Assembly (NCBI RefSeq): GCF_003058325.1
Contig: NZ_CP028843.1
Coordinates: forward strand, 3,531,501 to 3,595,500
Origin: Methylobacterium currus
GTDB lineage: Bacteria > Pseudomonadota > Alphaproteobacteria > Rhizobiales > Beijerinckiaceae
Reading direction: 5' to 3'
Length of the DNA stretch: 64,000 nucleotides
The first letter of the stretch is position 1; the number at the start of each line of letters is the position of its first letter. Positions 35,181 to 44,358 of the stretch are shown piece after piece. Both the position numbers and the translations under genes were made by a program. The notes under the pieces are model-generated. The model ran no database searches. It had not been told where the DNA came from and saw only the letters and a program-made list of their open reading frames with translations.

Positions 35181-35612
35181 TCACGCCGGAAGGGCGCCGA
35201 CCTGCTTCAGGAGGCCGAGATTGTCGAGGAGCGCCCAATGCTCGACCAGGCGCCCGTCGACGATGCGGAACAGGTCCATCACCGCGATGTCGACGGTGCG
35301 GCCGCTCGCGGGCAGCCCCATCAGGTCGCCGGTATGACGGCCCTGGAAGCGCAGCCGGACCAGCACTCGGTCGCCCTCGGCGATCACCTCCTCGATCGGC
35401 AGCTTCATCCCGGTGACGCCGCCATGCAGCACCTCGCCGAGCCGGCGCACGCCCTCGGGGCCGCGCACCGCGAAATCCAGGCCGGGATCGTGGCGCACGA
35501 ACTCGGGCGCGATGTGCCGCTGCCACCACGCCTCGTCCCGGTCGAGGAAGGCGGTGAAATAGGCGCGGGCGAGATCCTTGTTGGCATCGGTCGGATTGGC
35601 ATCGATCGACAT
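35181..35612 (-). CDS. SnoaL-like ester cyclase/NTF2-fold protein
   Basis: A 143-residue NTF2-like protein. The SnoaL-type pattern is FLDRDEAWWQRHIAPEFVRHDPG, RGPEGVRRLG, VLVRLRFQGRHTGDLMG, and FRIVDGRLVEHWALLD. Relatives include polyketide cyclases and uncharacterised ester cyclases, so the substrate is open. The 241 bp upstream to ilvD contain an AT-richer stretch (35660-35700) that probably holds its promoter. The downstream GST gene is on the same strand. Confidence 0.82.
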   Translation of the reverse strand: MSIDANPTDANKDLARAYFTAFLDRDEAWWQRHIAPEFVRHDPGLDFAVRGPEGVRRLGEVLHGGVTGMKLPIEEVIAEGDRVLVRLRFQGRHTGDLMGLPASGRTVDIAVMDLFRIVDGRLVEHWALLDNLGLLKQVGALPA

Positions 35613-35853
35613 GGCGTCCTCCCTGGATGCGCGATCCCTCTCCGGGGTGCGCGATGGTCATGATTTATTTGCGCACAACCGATTAACTTGCGATCCGTTC
35701 CGACGGAACGCAGAGGCATTCGAGCAAAGGTGCGGGCCTCCCCTCCTCTCTCCGCGGACAGCCCTGCCGCCCGCGGAGAGAGGAGGATCCTGCGCCTCAT
35801 CCGGCGATGCGTGACTCCGCAAGGCGTTCGTGCGGCGATGACGTCGCGGTCGT

Positions 35854-37569
35854 TCAGCCCTCCTCCCGCCCCGCCCAATCGGTGACCGCGCCCCGCGAGG
35901 CATTCGCCACGAGCCGCGCGTACTTCGCCAGCACCCCGCGCGTATAGGCGGGCCGCGGCGCCGGGCGCTCGGCGAGGCGCCGCGCGATCTCTTCGTCGGA
36001 GAGCGCCACGTCGAGGCGCCGGCCATCGACGTCGATCGTCACCGCGTCGCCGTCCCGGAGGGCCGCGATCGGACCGCCCTCGAACGCTTCCGGCACGACG
36101 TGGCCGATGACGAAGCCGCGGGTCGCGCCGGAGAAGCGGCCATCGGTCATCAGCGCCACGTGCTCGCCGAGGCCGGATCCCTGGAGCGCGCCGGTGACGA
36201 GCTGCATCTCGCGCATCCCGGGCCCGCCGCGGGGTCCCTCGTTGCGCAGGACCATCACGTCGTTGGGGACGATCGTGCCGTCCTTGATCGCCGCGAAGGC
36301 GTCCTCCTCGCGCTCGAACACGCGGGCGGGGCCGCGGTGCAGGCGCTTGGTCTGGCCGGAGATCTTCATCACCGCGCCGCCCGGCGCCAGGTTGCCGCGC
36401 AGGATGACGAGGCCCCCCTCGCTCTTGAGCGGATCGTCGGCGGAGCGGATCACCGTCTGCCCTTCGGGCTCGGGCGCCCGGGCGATCTCGTCGCCGAGGC
36501 TCCGGCCCGTCACGGTCCGGGCCTCCGGGTGCAACAGCCCGGCGGCCATCAGGCGCTTGCCGACCACCGCCATCCCGCCTGCCGCATGCATCTCCGGTGC
36601 CGTATAGCGGCCCCAGGGGCGCAGGTCGGCAAGGACCGGGGTGCGGCGCGAGATGCGGTCGAAATCGTCGAGGTCGAGGGGGATGCCGAAATCCCAGGCG
36701 GTGGCGAGGAGATGCAGCACCGCGTTGCTGGAGCCGCCGGTCGCCATCACGCCGGTGATCGCGTTCTCGAAGCTCTCGCGGGTCACGATCGCCCGCGGGG
36801 TCGTCCCGTTGCGGACGAGATCCACGGCGAGGCGGCCGCAGGCGAGCGCGGCCGCTTCCTTGTCGGCGTGGACGGCCGGGATGTCGTTCGTGCCCATCGG
36901 TGAGATGCCGAGCATCTGGTAGGCGGTCGCCATGGTGTTGGCGGTGAACTGGCCGCCGCAGGCGCCCGCCCCCGGGCAGGCATGGTCCTCGACGTCGCGA
37001 AGCTCGTCGTCCGTGATCCGCCCGGCATTGTAGGCGCCGACCGCCTCGTAGACATCCTGGACCGTCAGGTTGCGGCCGGAGAACAGGCCGCCCTCATGCT
37101 TGCAGCGGCCGGCCGCGATCGAGCCGCCATAGAGCATCGTGCCGGGGATGTTCAGCCGCCCGAGCACCATCGCCATGGCGGGAATGGTCTTGTCGCAGCC
37201 CGAGATGGTGACGATGCCGTCGAACATGTGCCCGCGGGCGACGAGCTCGACCGAATCGGCGATCACCTCGCGGCTGACGAGCGAGGTCTTCATGCCCTCG
37301 GTGCCGGTGGTGATGGCGTCGTTGATCGCCACCGTGTTGACCTCGAGCGGCGTGCCGCCGGCCTCGCGCACGCCTTGCGCCACCAGGGCGGCGAGGTCCC
37401 GGTGGTTCCAGTTGCACGGCATCGTGCCGATCCAGCAATGCGCGATGCCGATCTGCGGCCGCGCCAGGCTCTCGTCGGTCTCGCCGATCGCCTTCATCAT
37501 CGAGCGGGCCACTGCCCGGTCCGGTCCCTCGTAGAGGCGCCGGCTGTTGTGCCGCGGATCTGCCGCCAT
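35854..37569 (-). CDS. ilvD: Dihydroxy-acid dehydratase
   Basis: A 571-residue iron-sulfur enzyme of valine, leucine and isoleucine synthesis. The IlvD/Edd signatures are GCDKTIPAM (124-132) and MTDGRFSGATRG near the C-terminus. The cluster cysteines are probably Cys52, Cys125 and Cys198 (in ACPGAGACGG), the pattern of [2Fe-2S] IlvD. A sugar-acid dehydratase of the same superfamily is a less likely alternative; the VNTVAINDAITTGTEGM segment favours IlvD. It stands alone on the minus strand. Confidence 0.93.
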   Translation of the reverse strand: MAADPRHNSRRLYEGPDRAVARSMMKAIGETDESLARPQIGIAHCWIGTMPCNWNHRDLAALVAQGVREAGGTPLEVNTVAINDAITTGTEGMKTSLVSREVIADSVELVARGHMFDGIVTISGCDKTIPAMAMVLGRLNIPGTMLYGGSIAAGRCKHEGGLFSGRNLTVQDVYEAVGAYNAGRITDDELRDVEDHACPGAGACGGQFTANTMATAYQMLGISPMGTNDIPAVHADKEAAALACGRLAVDLVRNGTTPRAIVTRESFENAITGVMATGGSSNAVLHLLATAWDFGIPLDLDDFDRISRRTPVLADLRPWGRYTAPEMHAAGGMAVVGKRLMAAGLLHPEARTVTGRSLGDEIARAPEPEGQTVIRSADDPLKSEGGLVILRGNLAPGGAVMKISGQTKRLHRGPARVFEREEDAFAAIKDGTIVPNDVMVLRNEGPRGGPGMREMQLVTGALQGSGLGEHVALMTDGRFSGATRGFVIGHVVPEAFEGGPIAALRDGDAVTIDVDGRRLDVALSDEEIARRLAERPAPRPAYTRGVLAKYARLVANASRGAVTDWAGREEG

Positions 37570-37699
37570 GGTCCCCTCCCCCGCACGGGGCCCTCGGCGT
37601 CGTCGCGCCCGGTATCCCGTGTCGTCGGGGAGTTATGGCCCGCCCCGGCGGCCCGGTCGATGGTCGGGGCCGTCCCGAGCGGCAGGTCCGCGCGCGTCC

Positions 37700-38311
37700 T
37701 TACCCTTGCGCCACCTCGCGCCCCTTGGCGAGGGCGATGGTGCCGTCGTCGAGGGCGACGAAGCGGATCCCGGCGCGGCGGAGCGCCGCGACGGCGCCGT
37801 GGTGGGAGCGGGTCACGTGCGAGCGGATCCTGCCCGCCTCCGCGTCCGCCTCGAGGCGCCGCACCGTCGACAGCGGCAGGCCGCTCGCCCGCGCCAGGTC
37901 CTCCCGCGACCAGTCGAGCAGGCCGCGGGCGGCCCGCAGGTGGTGCCCGCGCAAGGCCTGCACGAGCCCGCGGCGGAGGGGACCGGCCGCCGGCGGCGAC
38001 GGCGCCTGGATCGGGGACATCAGGCAATTCCAGCCCGTGATCCGGCCGGCCTCGTCGCGGACCGGCGCCGACACGACCCGGAACCGCAGCGGACCGAGAT
38101 TGCCCGGTTGGAAGAGCGGCCTCGCCTGGAACAGGGTGCCCTCGCCGTGATGGTGGATGGCGCGGGCGCGGAACTCGGCCCGCTCCGCCGCGGCGACGTC
38201 CAGGAACGGGTCGGCGTTGAGTTCCGCCAGCGAGCGTCCGATCCGGGTGGCCGCCTCGGGCGGGAAGTCGAGGCGCAGGGATCGGCAACAAATGTTAGTT
38301 CTTGTGCCGCC
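37700..38311 (-). CDS. PAS/XRE-like regulator, start unclear
   Basis: Open frame of 204 codons with no ATG in its first half. The upstream part (about codons 12-95) looks like a PAS-type domain (FPPEAATRIGRSLAELN, then FRVVSAPVRDEAGRITGWNC). The 3' part holds a Cro/C1-type helix-turn-helix (LDWSREDLARASGLPLSTVRRLEAD) and an IRF..DDGTIAL strand typical of small alphaproteobacterial XRE regulators. Possible starts are a CTG at 38278 or a GTG at 38074, the latter giving only 124 residues and cutting the PAS-like domain. An in-frame TGA at 38312 closes the frame. It could be a 5'-truncated gene. Confidence 0.55.
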   Translation of the reverse strand, partial: GGTRTNICCRSLRLDFPPEAATRIGRSLAELNADPFLDVAAAERAEFRARAIHHHGEGTLFQARPLFQPGNLGPLRFRVVSAPVRDEAGRITGWNCLMSPIQAPSPPAAGPLRRGLVQALRGHHLRAARGLLDWSREDLARASGLPLSTVRRLEADAEAGRIRSHVTRSHHGAVAALRRAGIRFVALDDGTIALAKGREVAQG

Positions 38312-38346
38312 TCACGGTTTTCCGCGACGTGCTCCGGCCCGGCGCG

Positions 38347-39111
38347 TCAGGGCCGGCCGTCCAGGAACTCCAGCACTCCGGCCTTGTGCACCTTGTCGCC
38401 GACCGCGAGGTTGTGGTCGCGGTTGGGAATGTCGAGGGCCTTCGCCTCCGGGATCAGGGCTGCGAGGGCCGCGCCCGACCCCGCCACGGTGTCGGTGGTG
38501 CCGACCGCGACGAGGACCGGGACCTCGATCTGCGCGACCTCCGCCCGCGACAGGGTCTGGCGCGAGCCGCGCATGCAGGCGGCCAGCGCCCTGAGGTCGC
38601 TGCCGGTCTGCTCGGCGAAGACGCGGAACATCCGCGCCGTCGGATCGGAGATCTCGTCGCGGGACGGGGCCTCCATCGCCTCCGAGATGCCGGCCGGCAG
38701 CCCCCTCCCCTCGACGAGGTGGATGCCCAAGCCCCCGAGGAGGGCCGAGCGGACGCGGCCGGGATGGGCGAGCGCCAGGAAGGCGGTGATCCGCGCGCCC
38801 ATCGAGTAGCCCATCACGTCGGCGCGGGGGATGTCGAGGTGGTCGAGGAGCCGGCGGGCATCCTCGGCCATCAGGTCGGAGCCGTAGGCCTCCGGCTCGT
38901 AGAGCTTGCCGCTGCGGCCGTGGCCGCGATTGTCGAGGGCGATCACCCGCCGCCCGGCCCCGGTCAGGCTGCGCACCCAGGAGGTGTTGACCCAGTTGAC
39001 GGCGTGGTTCGAGGCGAAGCCGTGGATCAGCAGGATCGGCTCGCCCGCGCCCTCCTTCGGGGCGACGTCGATGAAGGCGATCGGAACGCCGTCCGAGTCG
39101 AAGGTCTGCAT
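38347..39111 (-). CDS. Alpha/beta hydrolase
   Basis: A 254-residue alpha/beta-fold hydrolase: oxyanion motif LLIHGFASN, DNRGHGRSG, nucleophile elbow GYSMG, acid in VAVGTTDTV, and catalytic His in IPNRDHNLAV. Length and order are those of haloperoxidase/esterase-like members. The substrate is unknown. There is no signal peptide. It lies 73 bp from the UDP-glucuronate decarboxylase gene upstream on the same strand. Confidence 0.87.
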   Translation of the reverse strand: MQTFDSDGVPIAFIDVAPKEGAGEPILLIHGFASNHAVNWVNTSWVRSLTGAGRRVIALDNRGHGRSGKLYEPEAYGSDLMAEDARRLLDHLDIPRADVMGYSMGARITAFLALAHPGRVRSALLGGLGIHLVEGRGLPAGISEAMEAPSRDEISDPTARMFRVFAEQTGSDLRALAACMRGSRQTLSRAEVAQIEVPVLVAVGTTDTVAGSGAALAALIPEAKALDIPNRDHNLAVGDKVHKAGVLEFLDGRP

Positions 39112-39184
39112 GGCAAGGGCTCCCGCGCGAGGTCGGAGCCGGCTTTATCCAGGGCCGGCCCGGCCCGCAACGCGGGAGGGCGCG

Positions 39185-40213
39185 TCAGGCCACCGCCGCC
39201 GCCGGCACGTCGAGCCCCGGTCGCGCGACGGCGCGCGGGCCGTCCTCGGCCTCGTCGGCGAACCACATCACGGTGGCGTGCAGGCCCTGCTCCAGCGGCA
39301 CGCGCGGGGCCCAGCCCAGGATCTCGGCGGCGCGGGTGATGTCGGGCCGGCGCCGGCGCGGATCGTCGACCGGGAGCGGATGGTTCACCACCGCCGAGGG
39401 CGAATCCGTCATGGCCAGCACCCGGCGCACCAGGTCCGACACCGTCAGCTCGACCGGGTTGCCGAGATTGACCGCGCCGATGTCGCACGCCTCCGCCTCG
39501 TGCTCCATCAGGCGCCAGAGGCCGTCGATCAGATCGTCGACGTAGCAGAACGAGCGGGTCTGGCTGCCGTCGCCGTAGACCGTGATGTCGTCGCCGGCCA
39601 GCGCCTGGCAGATCACGTTCGAGACCACCCGGCCGTCATCGGCGCGCATCCGCGGCCCGTAGGTGTTGAAGATCCGCGCCACCCGCACGGCGACGCGGCC
39701 GGCCCTGGCGTAATCGGCGCAGAGCGTCTCGGCCGCCCGCTTGCCCTCGTCGTAGCAGGCGCGGGGACCCGTCGGGTTCACGCGGCCCCAGTAGCCCTCC
39801 TGCTGCGGGTGCATCTCCGGGTCGCCGTAGATCTCCGAGGTCGAGGCCTGGAGCAGGCGCGCGCCGGATTCCTCGGCGGCCAGCAGCAGGTGGCGGGTGC
39901 CGAGCACGCTGGTGAGCAGCGTGTGCTCCGGGTCGGCCTGGTAATGCGGCGGCGAGGCCGGGCAGGCGAGGTTGTAGATCCGGGCGAAGCGCTGGCGCCG
40001 CAGACGGGCCGGCAGGGGCTGGACCACGTCGTGGGTGACGAGGTCGAAGCGCGGCTCGCGCTCGAGGTGACGCAGGTTGCGCCGGCGGCCGGTGCCGAAA
40101 TGGTCGAGGCCGACGACCTCGTGCCCCTCGGCCAGCAATCGATCGCACAGGTGAGACCCCAGGAACCCTGCCCCGCCGGCGACCAGGACGAGCGTGCTCT
40201 CGGGGTGTCTCAT
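39185..40213 (-). CDS. UDP-glucuronate decarboxylase (UDP-xylose synthase-like)
   Basis: A 342-residue extended SDR. The NAD motif is GGAGFLG (13-19). The UXS-type landmarks are ACPASPPHYQADPEHT, STSEIYGDP with the catalytic Ser, GPRACYDEGKRAAET with Tyr and Lys, and YGDGSQTRSF. It probably makes UDP-xylose from UDP-glucuronate for the exopolysaccharide encoded by the following region; dTDP-glucose dehydratase is the nearest alternative. An AGAGGAG ribosome-binding site precedes the ATG at 40213. Confidence 0.9.
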   Translation of the reverse strand: MRHPESTLVLVAGGAGFLGSHLCDRLLAEGHEVVGLDHFGTGRRRNLRHLEREPRFDLVTHDVVQPLPARLRRQRFARIYNLACPASPPHYQADPEHTLLTSVLGTRHLLLAAEESGARLLQASTSEIYGDPEMHPQQEGYWGRVNPTGPRACYDEGKRAAETLCADYARAGRVAVRVARIFNTYGPRMRADDGRVVSNVICQALAGDDITVYGDGSQTRSFCYVDDLIDGLWRLMEHEAEACDIGAVNLGNPVELTVSDLVRRVLAMTDSPSAVVNHPLPVDDPRRRRPDITRAAEILGWAPRVPLEQGLHATVMWFADEAEDGPRAVARPGLDVPAAAVA

Positions 40214-40406
40214 GCGGTCGCTCCTCTTCCGGCCTGGCTGGGCGGAACCCTGCGGAACCACCCAGGGCGCCCTTTCGGCACCTCACGAATCCGGGATCTT
40301 TGTTCCCGGCGCCGCACCCGCACAGAATGCGTCGCTCCCGCGCCCCTTTGTGATACAGGGTGTCAGTACTTTAGGGCGCGGCGCGGATGCAGCCAGTCCC
40401 CGCTTC

Positions 40407-41086
40407 CTACAGCACGGTGTCGAGCCCGTCCCAGGAATCCGAGATCAGCGGCGTGCCGCAGGCGGCCTCGAACAGGCGCATGCTCGGGCTGTAGCCGGCG
40501 GCGATCATGTCGGCGCGGGTGACGTTCAGCGTGTCGCGGCTGGCGGCGTAGAAGGCCGGGTGGTCGGCCGGGCCGACATGGTCGAGGCGCACGACGTTCG
40601 CCGGCCAGTCGATCCCCTCGGGATATTGCGGCCCGGCGACCGCGAAGGTCAGGTGCGGCGCCCGGCGGGTCGGCTCGATCAGGAGCCGCTCGAGGGTTGG
40701 CTGCCGGTCGGGGCTGTAGGTGCCGAGATAGCTGAGATCGTAGCGCAAGCCGCCGCCCCGAGGCGCGCCATGCTCCGGGTCGCCATCGCGCCGGCCGCGA
40801 CCCCGTCCGGCACGTAGGGGCCGACCATCAAGGCGTCGGCCGCCTCCAGCCGCGGTGTCAGGTCGGCGAGCGCGGCCAGATCCCGGTAGAGCACGAGGTC
40901 GCCATAGCCGGGATCCGCGAGGTCGCGGTGGGCGGCGTACCAGGGCACGTCGCGTTCCAGGAAGGTGATCCGGTGGCCGCGGGCGGCGAAGGCGCGCAGC
41001 CGCGCCCGGTAGGTGGTGGCGTGGCCGTTGCCCCAGGACGAGGACAGGCTCAGGCCGAGGACCACGAGGTCGAGGGGCCGGCTCAC
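40407..41086 (-). pseudogene. Decayed CgeB-like glycosyltransferase (copy 1)
   Basis: Starts at GTG 41086, overlapping the stop of copy 2 (GTGA). The first frame encodes a CgeB/DUF3880-like N-terminus (LSLSSSWGNGHATTYRARL, then YVPDGVAAG). At about 40755-40765 (run CTCGGGGCGGCGG on the minus strand) the frame changes, and the second frame carries the conserved C-domain (YDLSYLGTYSPDRQPTLERL, VAGPQYPEGIDWPANV, NVTRADMIAAGYSPSMRLFEA). About 80 residues expected between these halves are missing. The protein stops right after ISDSWDGLDTVL, where relatives continue for 60-80 residues. I infer internal deletion, frameshift and 3' truncation. Confidence 0.75.
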
Positions 41087-42179
41087 GCGGGCGCTCCCCG
41101 GCGGGCGGCGAGCGCCCGGCGCAGCAGCCGGTCGACCTCGGCGCCCCGGCGCGCATAGATGTGCTGGCCAAGGATGCGCCGGCGCGCGGCCTCCCCGATC
41201 GCCCGGGCTCGTTCCGCCGTCAGCGCCTCGACATGGGCGGCGACGTCCCGGCCGTCGCGGGCGACCAGCACCTCGGTCCCCTCGGCGAGGAACATCTCCA
41301 GGCCGGTCCAGGCATCGGTGATCAGGCAGGCACCGGCGCCGGCGGCCTCGAACACCCGGGTCGCCGGCGACCAGCCGGTGGCCGCCATCGAATCGCGGGC
41401 GATGTTGAGCACGGCCCGGGGCGAAGTGTCGAAGGCGTTGTGGTCCGCCGTCGGCACGTGGCCGATGCGGCGCACGTTCCCAGGGAGCGCCCGCCACTCC
41501 CAGCCGTTGCCCCCGGTGAGGAAGCGCCGCTCGGGAAGGCTCGCGGCGGGATTGAGGAAGAATTCCTCGACCCGCGCCTCCCGGTCCGGCAGCTGGTTGC
41601 CCAGGAAGGCGAGATCGGCGGAAAACCGCGTTTCCGCCGGCACGGGGTGGCGGGTGTCGGGATCCAGCGCGTCGTAGATCGGCACGCAGGCCTGAGCCCC
41701 GAAAACCCCCGATAGGCCTCCACCACCGGCAGCCCACCGCCATAGGTCAGCACGAGGTCGAGACCCGGCAGGACGCGCCGCAGCGGAGGATTGGGGGACG
41801 CGCCGATCTCGGCCAGCGTCGCCGGCGCGTCGACGTCCCAGAACAGCCGCACCGCGTCCGGCCGGGCGGTCCGGCTCAGGCCTTCGAGCAGGTGGTCGTC
41901 GAGGACGCCGACCCCGGGGGCCTTCACCACCACGTCGGCCTGCGCCGCCTCGGCGATCACGCCCCGCGCCGCCTCCTCGGTGGCGGGGTAGACGACCGCC
42001 CGCGCCCAGTCCGGCGGGTCGATGCCGCGGTGCCGCTGGCGCTCGAAGGCGTCCGGCTCGTAGAAGGTCGTCTGCCAGGCCCGGCCGGCGAGGTCGCGGA
42101 TCAGGCCGCGATATTAGGTGGCGGCACCGTTCCAGCAGGCGGAGAGCAGGCTGGAGCCGTGCAAGGCGAGGCTGGGCAT
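41083..42179 (-). pseudogene. Decayed CgeB-like glycosyltransferase (copy 2)
   Basis: The ATG at 42179 opens a CgeB/DUF3880-like N-terminus that is cut by an in-frame TAA at 42114-42116. The same frame continues (YRGLIRDLAGRAWQTTFYE, FWDVDAPATLAEI, LTYGGG) until a one-base shift at about 41700-41712, within CGGGGGTTTTCGGGG. The next frame carries the rest (CVPIYDALDPDT, DLAFLGNQLPDREARVEEF, NIARDSMAATGWSPATRVFEA, ITDAWTGLEMF) to the TGA at 41083. Without the two lesions it would be about 365 residues, normal for the family. These enzymes belong to cell-surface polysaccharide loci, consistent with its neighbours. Confidence 0.78.
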
Positions 42180-42345
42180 GCGACGCGGGGGTCTCCCTCT
42201 CGGCACCGCGCTCCCGCGATGTCCCCTGACTGTATGCCCCGATGGCGGAGCGGCGGCGTTTGGCAAATCCCGCCGCCTGAAGAGGCCGGAGGGCCGCCCG
42301 CGTTGACACCGCGGAAAGCCCGGCCGATACCGCGCCCGGCTCCCG

Positions 42346-44358
42346 ATGCGCAGACAGATTCTCAAGACCGCGACGATCATCGTCCACGACCTCGTGGCGA
42401 CGGCCCTCGCCGTGCTCCTCACCTTCGTGATCCGGTTCGACGGGCCTCTGCTCGCCGAGCGGCTCGCCCATCTGCCGGTGCTGCTGCCGCCCTTCGTGGC
42501 CTGCGCCGGCCTGGTCTATCGTGCCTTCGGGCTCTACCGGACCAAGTGGCGCTTCGCCTCGCTGCCGGACCTCGCCAACATCGTCCGGGCGGTGGCTGTC
42601 CTCACGCTGCTGCTCCTGGTGGTCGACTACGTGCTGGTCTCGCCGGTGCTGTTCGGCATCTACTTCTTCGGCAAGATCGCCATCGGTCTCTACTTCGTCC
42701 TGCAGATTTTCCTGCTTGGCGGGCCGCGGCTGGCGTTCCGCTACCTGAAATACAGCCGCTCGCGCCAGAGTGCCGCCCGCGCCGCCAGCACGCCGACGCT
42801 GCTGATCGGGCGGGGCCACGACATCGAGGTGGTGCTGCGGGCGATCGAATCGGGCGCGGTGCGCAAGCTCGACCCGAAGGGCATCCTGTCGCCCCGGGCC
42901 GAGGAGCAGGGCCAGACCATGCGCGGCGTGCCGGTGCTCGGGGCCGTCTCCGACCTGGAGGAGGTGGTGGCCGGCCTGAGCCAGCGCGGCGTGCCGATCC
43001 GCCGCCTCGTCGCCACGCCGAGCGCGCTCGCCCCCGAGGCCGAGCCCGAGGCGCTGATCGCGCGGGCGCGCCGCCTCGGCCTGCCCCTCGCCCGGGTGAC
43101 GAGCCTCGGCGACGCGGGACGGGGGGCGGAGCTCGCCCCGATCGAGATCGAGGACCTGCTCCTGCGCCCGACGGTCGCCATCGACCGGCCGCGGCTCGAG
43201 CACTTCCTGACCGGGCGGCGGGTCGTGGTCACGGGGGGCGGCGGCTCGATCGGCTCGGAGATCTGCGCCCGGGCGGTGGCCTTCGGGGCGAGCGCCGTGC
43301 TGGTGCTGGAGAGTTCCGAGCCCGCCCTGCACGGGGTGCTGAGCCGCCCCGGGCTCTCCGGCCATGCGGGCGTGAGCGGCGTCATCGCCGACATCCGCGA
43401 CCGCGACCGGTTGTTCCGCGTGCTCAAGGAGTTCCGGCCCGACTACGTGTTCCACGCCGCGGCGCTGAAGCAGGTGCCCTACCTGGAGCGGGACTGGAGC
43501 GAGGGCATCAAGACCAACGTCTTCGGCTCGGTCAACGTCGCGGACGCGACGCTGGCGGCCGGCGCCAAGGCGCTGGTGATGATCTCGACCGACAAGGCGA
43601 TCGAGCCGGTGTCGCAGCTCGGCGTCACCAAGCGCTTCGCCGAGATGTACGCCCAGGCCCTCGATGCCGGCCGCCAAGATGCCGGCCGCCAAGCCGCCGG
43701 TCGCCAAGCTGCCGGCCGCCAAGCCGCCGACCGCCAAGCTGCCGATCGCCAAGCCGACGAGACCCGTCTCGTCGCGGTGCGCTTCGGCAACGTGCTGGGC
43801 TCGGTCGGCTCGGTGGTGCCGGTGTTCAAGGCGCAGATCGCCCGCGGCGGTCCGGTCACGCTCACCCATCCCGACATGGTGCGCTACTTCATGACGGTGC
43901 GCGAGGCCGCCGACCTCGTGCTCACCGCCGCCTCCCATGCCGACCGCGAGGCCCGCGATCCGGGGGCCGGCGACCAGCGCGCCGCCGTCTACGTGCTCAA
44001 GATGGGCCAGCCGGTGCGCATCCGCGACCTCGCCGAGCGGATGATCCGCCTGGCCGGCTTCGAGCCCGGCGAGGATATCGACGTGGTCGTCACCGGCGCC
44101 CGCCCGGGCGAGCGCCTGAACGAGATTCTTTTTGCCCGCGACGAGCCGATGGTGAACCTCGCCGGCATCGATGGCGTGATGGCGGCGAAACCCGTCTTCG
44201 CCGACCGCGCCCAGCTCGCCGCCTGGCTCGACCGCCTCGCGGCGGCGGTCGCGGCGGACGACCGGGCGGCGGCGGACCGGGTGTTCGGGGAGGCGATCCC
44301 GGATTTCCTGCATCGGGCGGAGGCCGCCGGCGAGGCTGCCCTCTCCCGCGCGGGATAA
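42346..44358 (+). CDS. CapD/WbpM-like nucleoside-diphosphate sugar epimerase/dehydratase
   Basis: A 670-residue membrane-anchored enzyme. About four N-terminal helices (8-130) are followed by a CoA-binding-like domain (about 145-265) and the catalytic extended SDR domain (about 285-600). The NAD motif is VVVTGGGGSIGSEI, then HAAALKQVP, STDKAIEP and the GVTKRFAEMY helix, then VRFGNVLGS. Such enzymes dehydrate UDP-GlcNAc-type sugars to start polymer synthesis. An array of six 5-residue repeats (DAGRQ/AAGRQ/AADRQ) is inserted between the catalytic helix and VRFGNVLGS. It is divergent from the two decayed glycosyltransferases. Confidence 0.9.
   Translation: MRRQILKTATIIVHDLVATALAVLLTFVIRFDGPLLAERLAHLPVLLPPFVACAGLVYRAFGLYRTKWRFASLPDLANIVRAVAVLTLLLLVVDYVLVSPVLFGIYFFGKIAIGLYFVLQIFLLGGPRLAFRYLKYSRSRQSAARAASTPTLLIGRGHDIEVVLRAIESGAVRKLDPKGILSPRAEEQGQTMRGVPVLGAVSDLEEVVAGLSQRGVPIRRLVATPSALAPEAEPEALIARARRLGLPLARVTSLGDAGRGAELAPIEIEDLLLRPTVAIDRPRLEHFLTGRRVVVTGGGGSIGSEICARAVAFGASAVLVLESSEPALHGVLSRPGLSGHAGVSGVIADIRDRDRLFRVLKEFRPDYVFHAAALKQVPYLERDWSEGIKTNVFGSVNVADATLAAGAKALVMISTDKAIEPVSQLGVTKRFAEMYAQALDAGRQDAGRQAAGRQAAGRQAADRQAADRQADETRLVAVRFGNVLGSVGSVVPVFKAQIARGGPVTLTHPDMVRYFMTVREAADLVLTAASHADREARDPGAGDQRAAVYVLKMGQPVRIRDLAERMIRLAGFEPGEDIDVVVTGARPGERLNEILFARDEPMVNLAGIDGVMAAKPVFADRAQLAAWLDRLAAAVAADDRAAADRVFGEAIPDFLHRAEAAGEAALSRAG
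43663..43752 (+). repeat. In-frame 15-bp minisatellite inside the epimerase gene
   Basis: Six 15-bp units starting at 43663, 43678, 43693, 43708, 43723 and 43738. The first two are identical (GATGCCGGCCGCCAA); later units differ at three or four positions. Every unit keeps the reading frame, encoding DAGRQ, DAGRQ, AAGRQ, AAGRQ, AADRQ, AADRQ. Confidence 0.95.

Noticed and set aside
43663..43752. Repeat array considered as a CRISPR
   Set aside because: There are no spacers; units are contiguous, in frame and inside a coding gene. No CRISPR array or cas gene was seen elsewhere.
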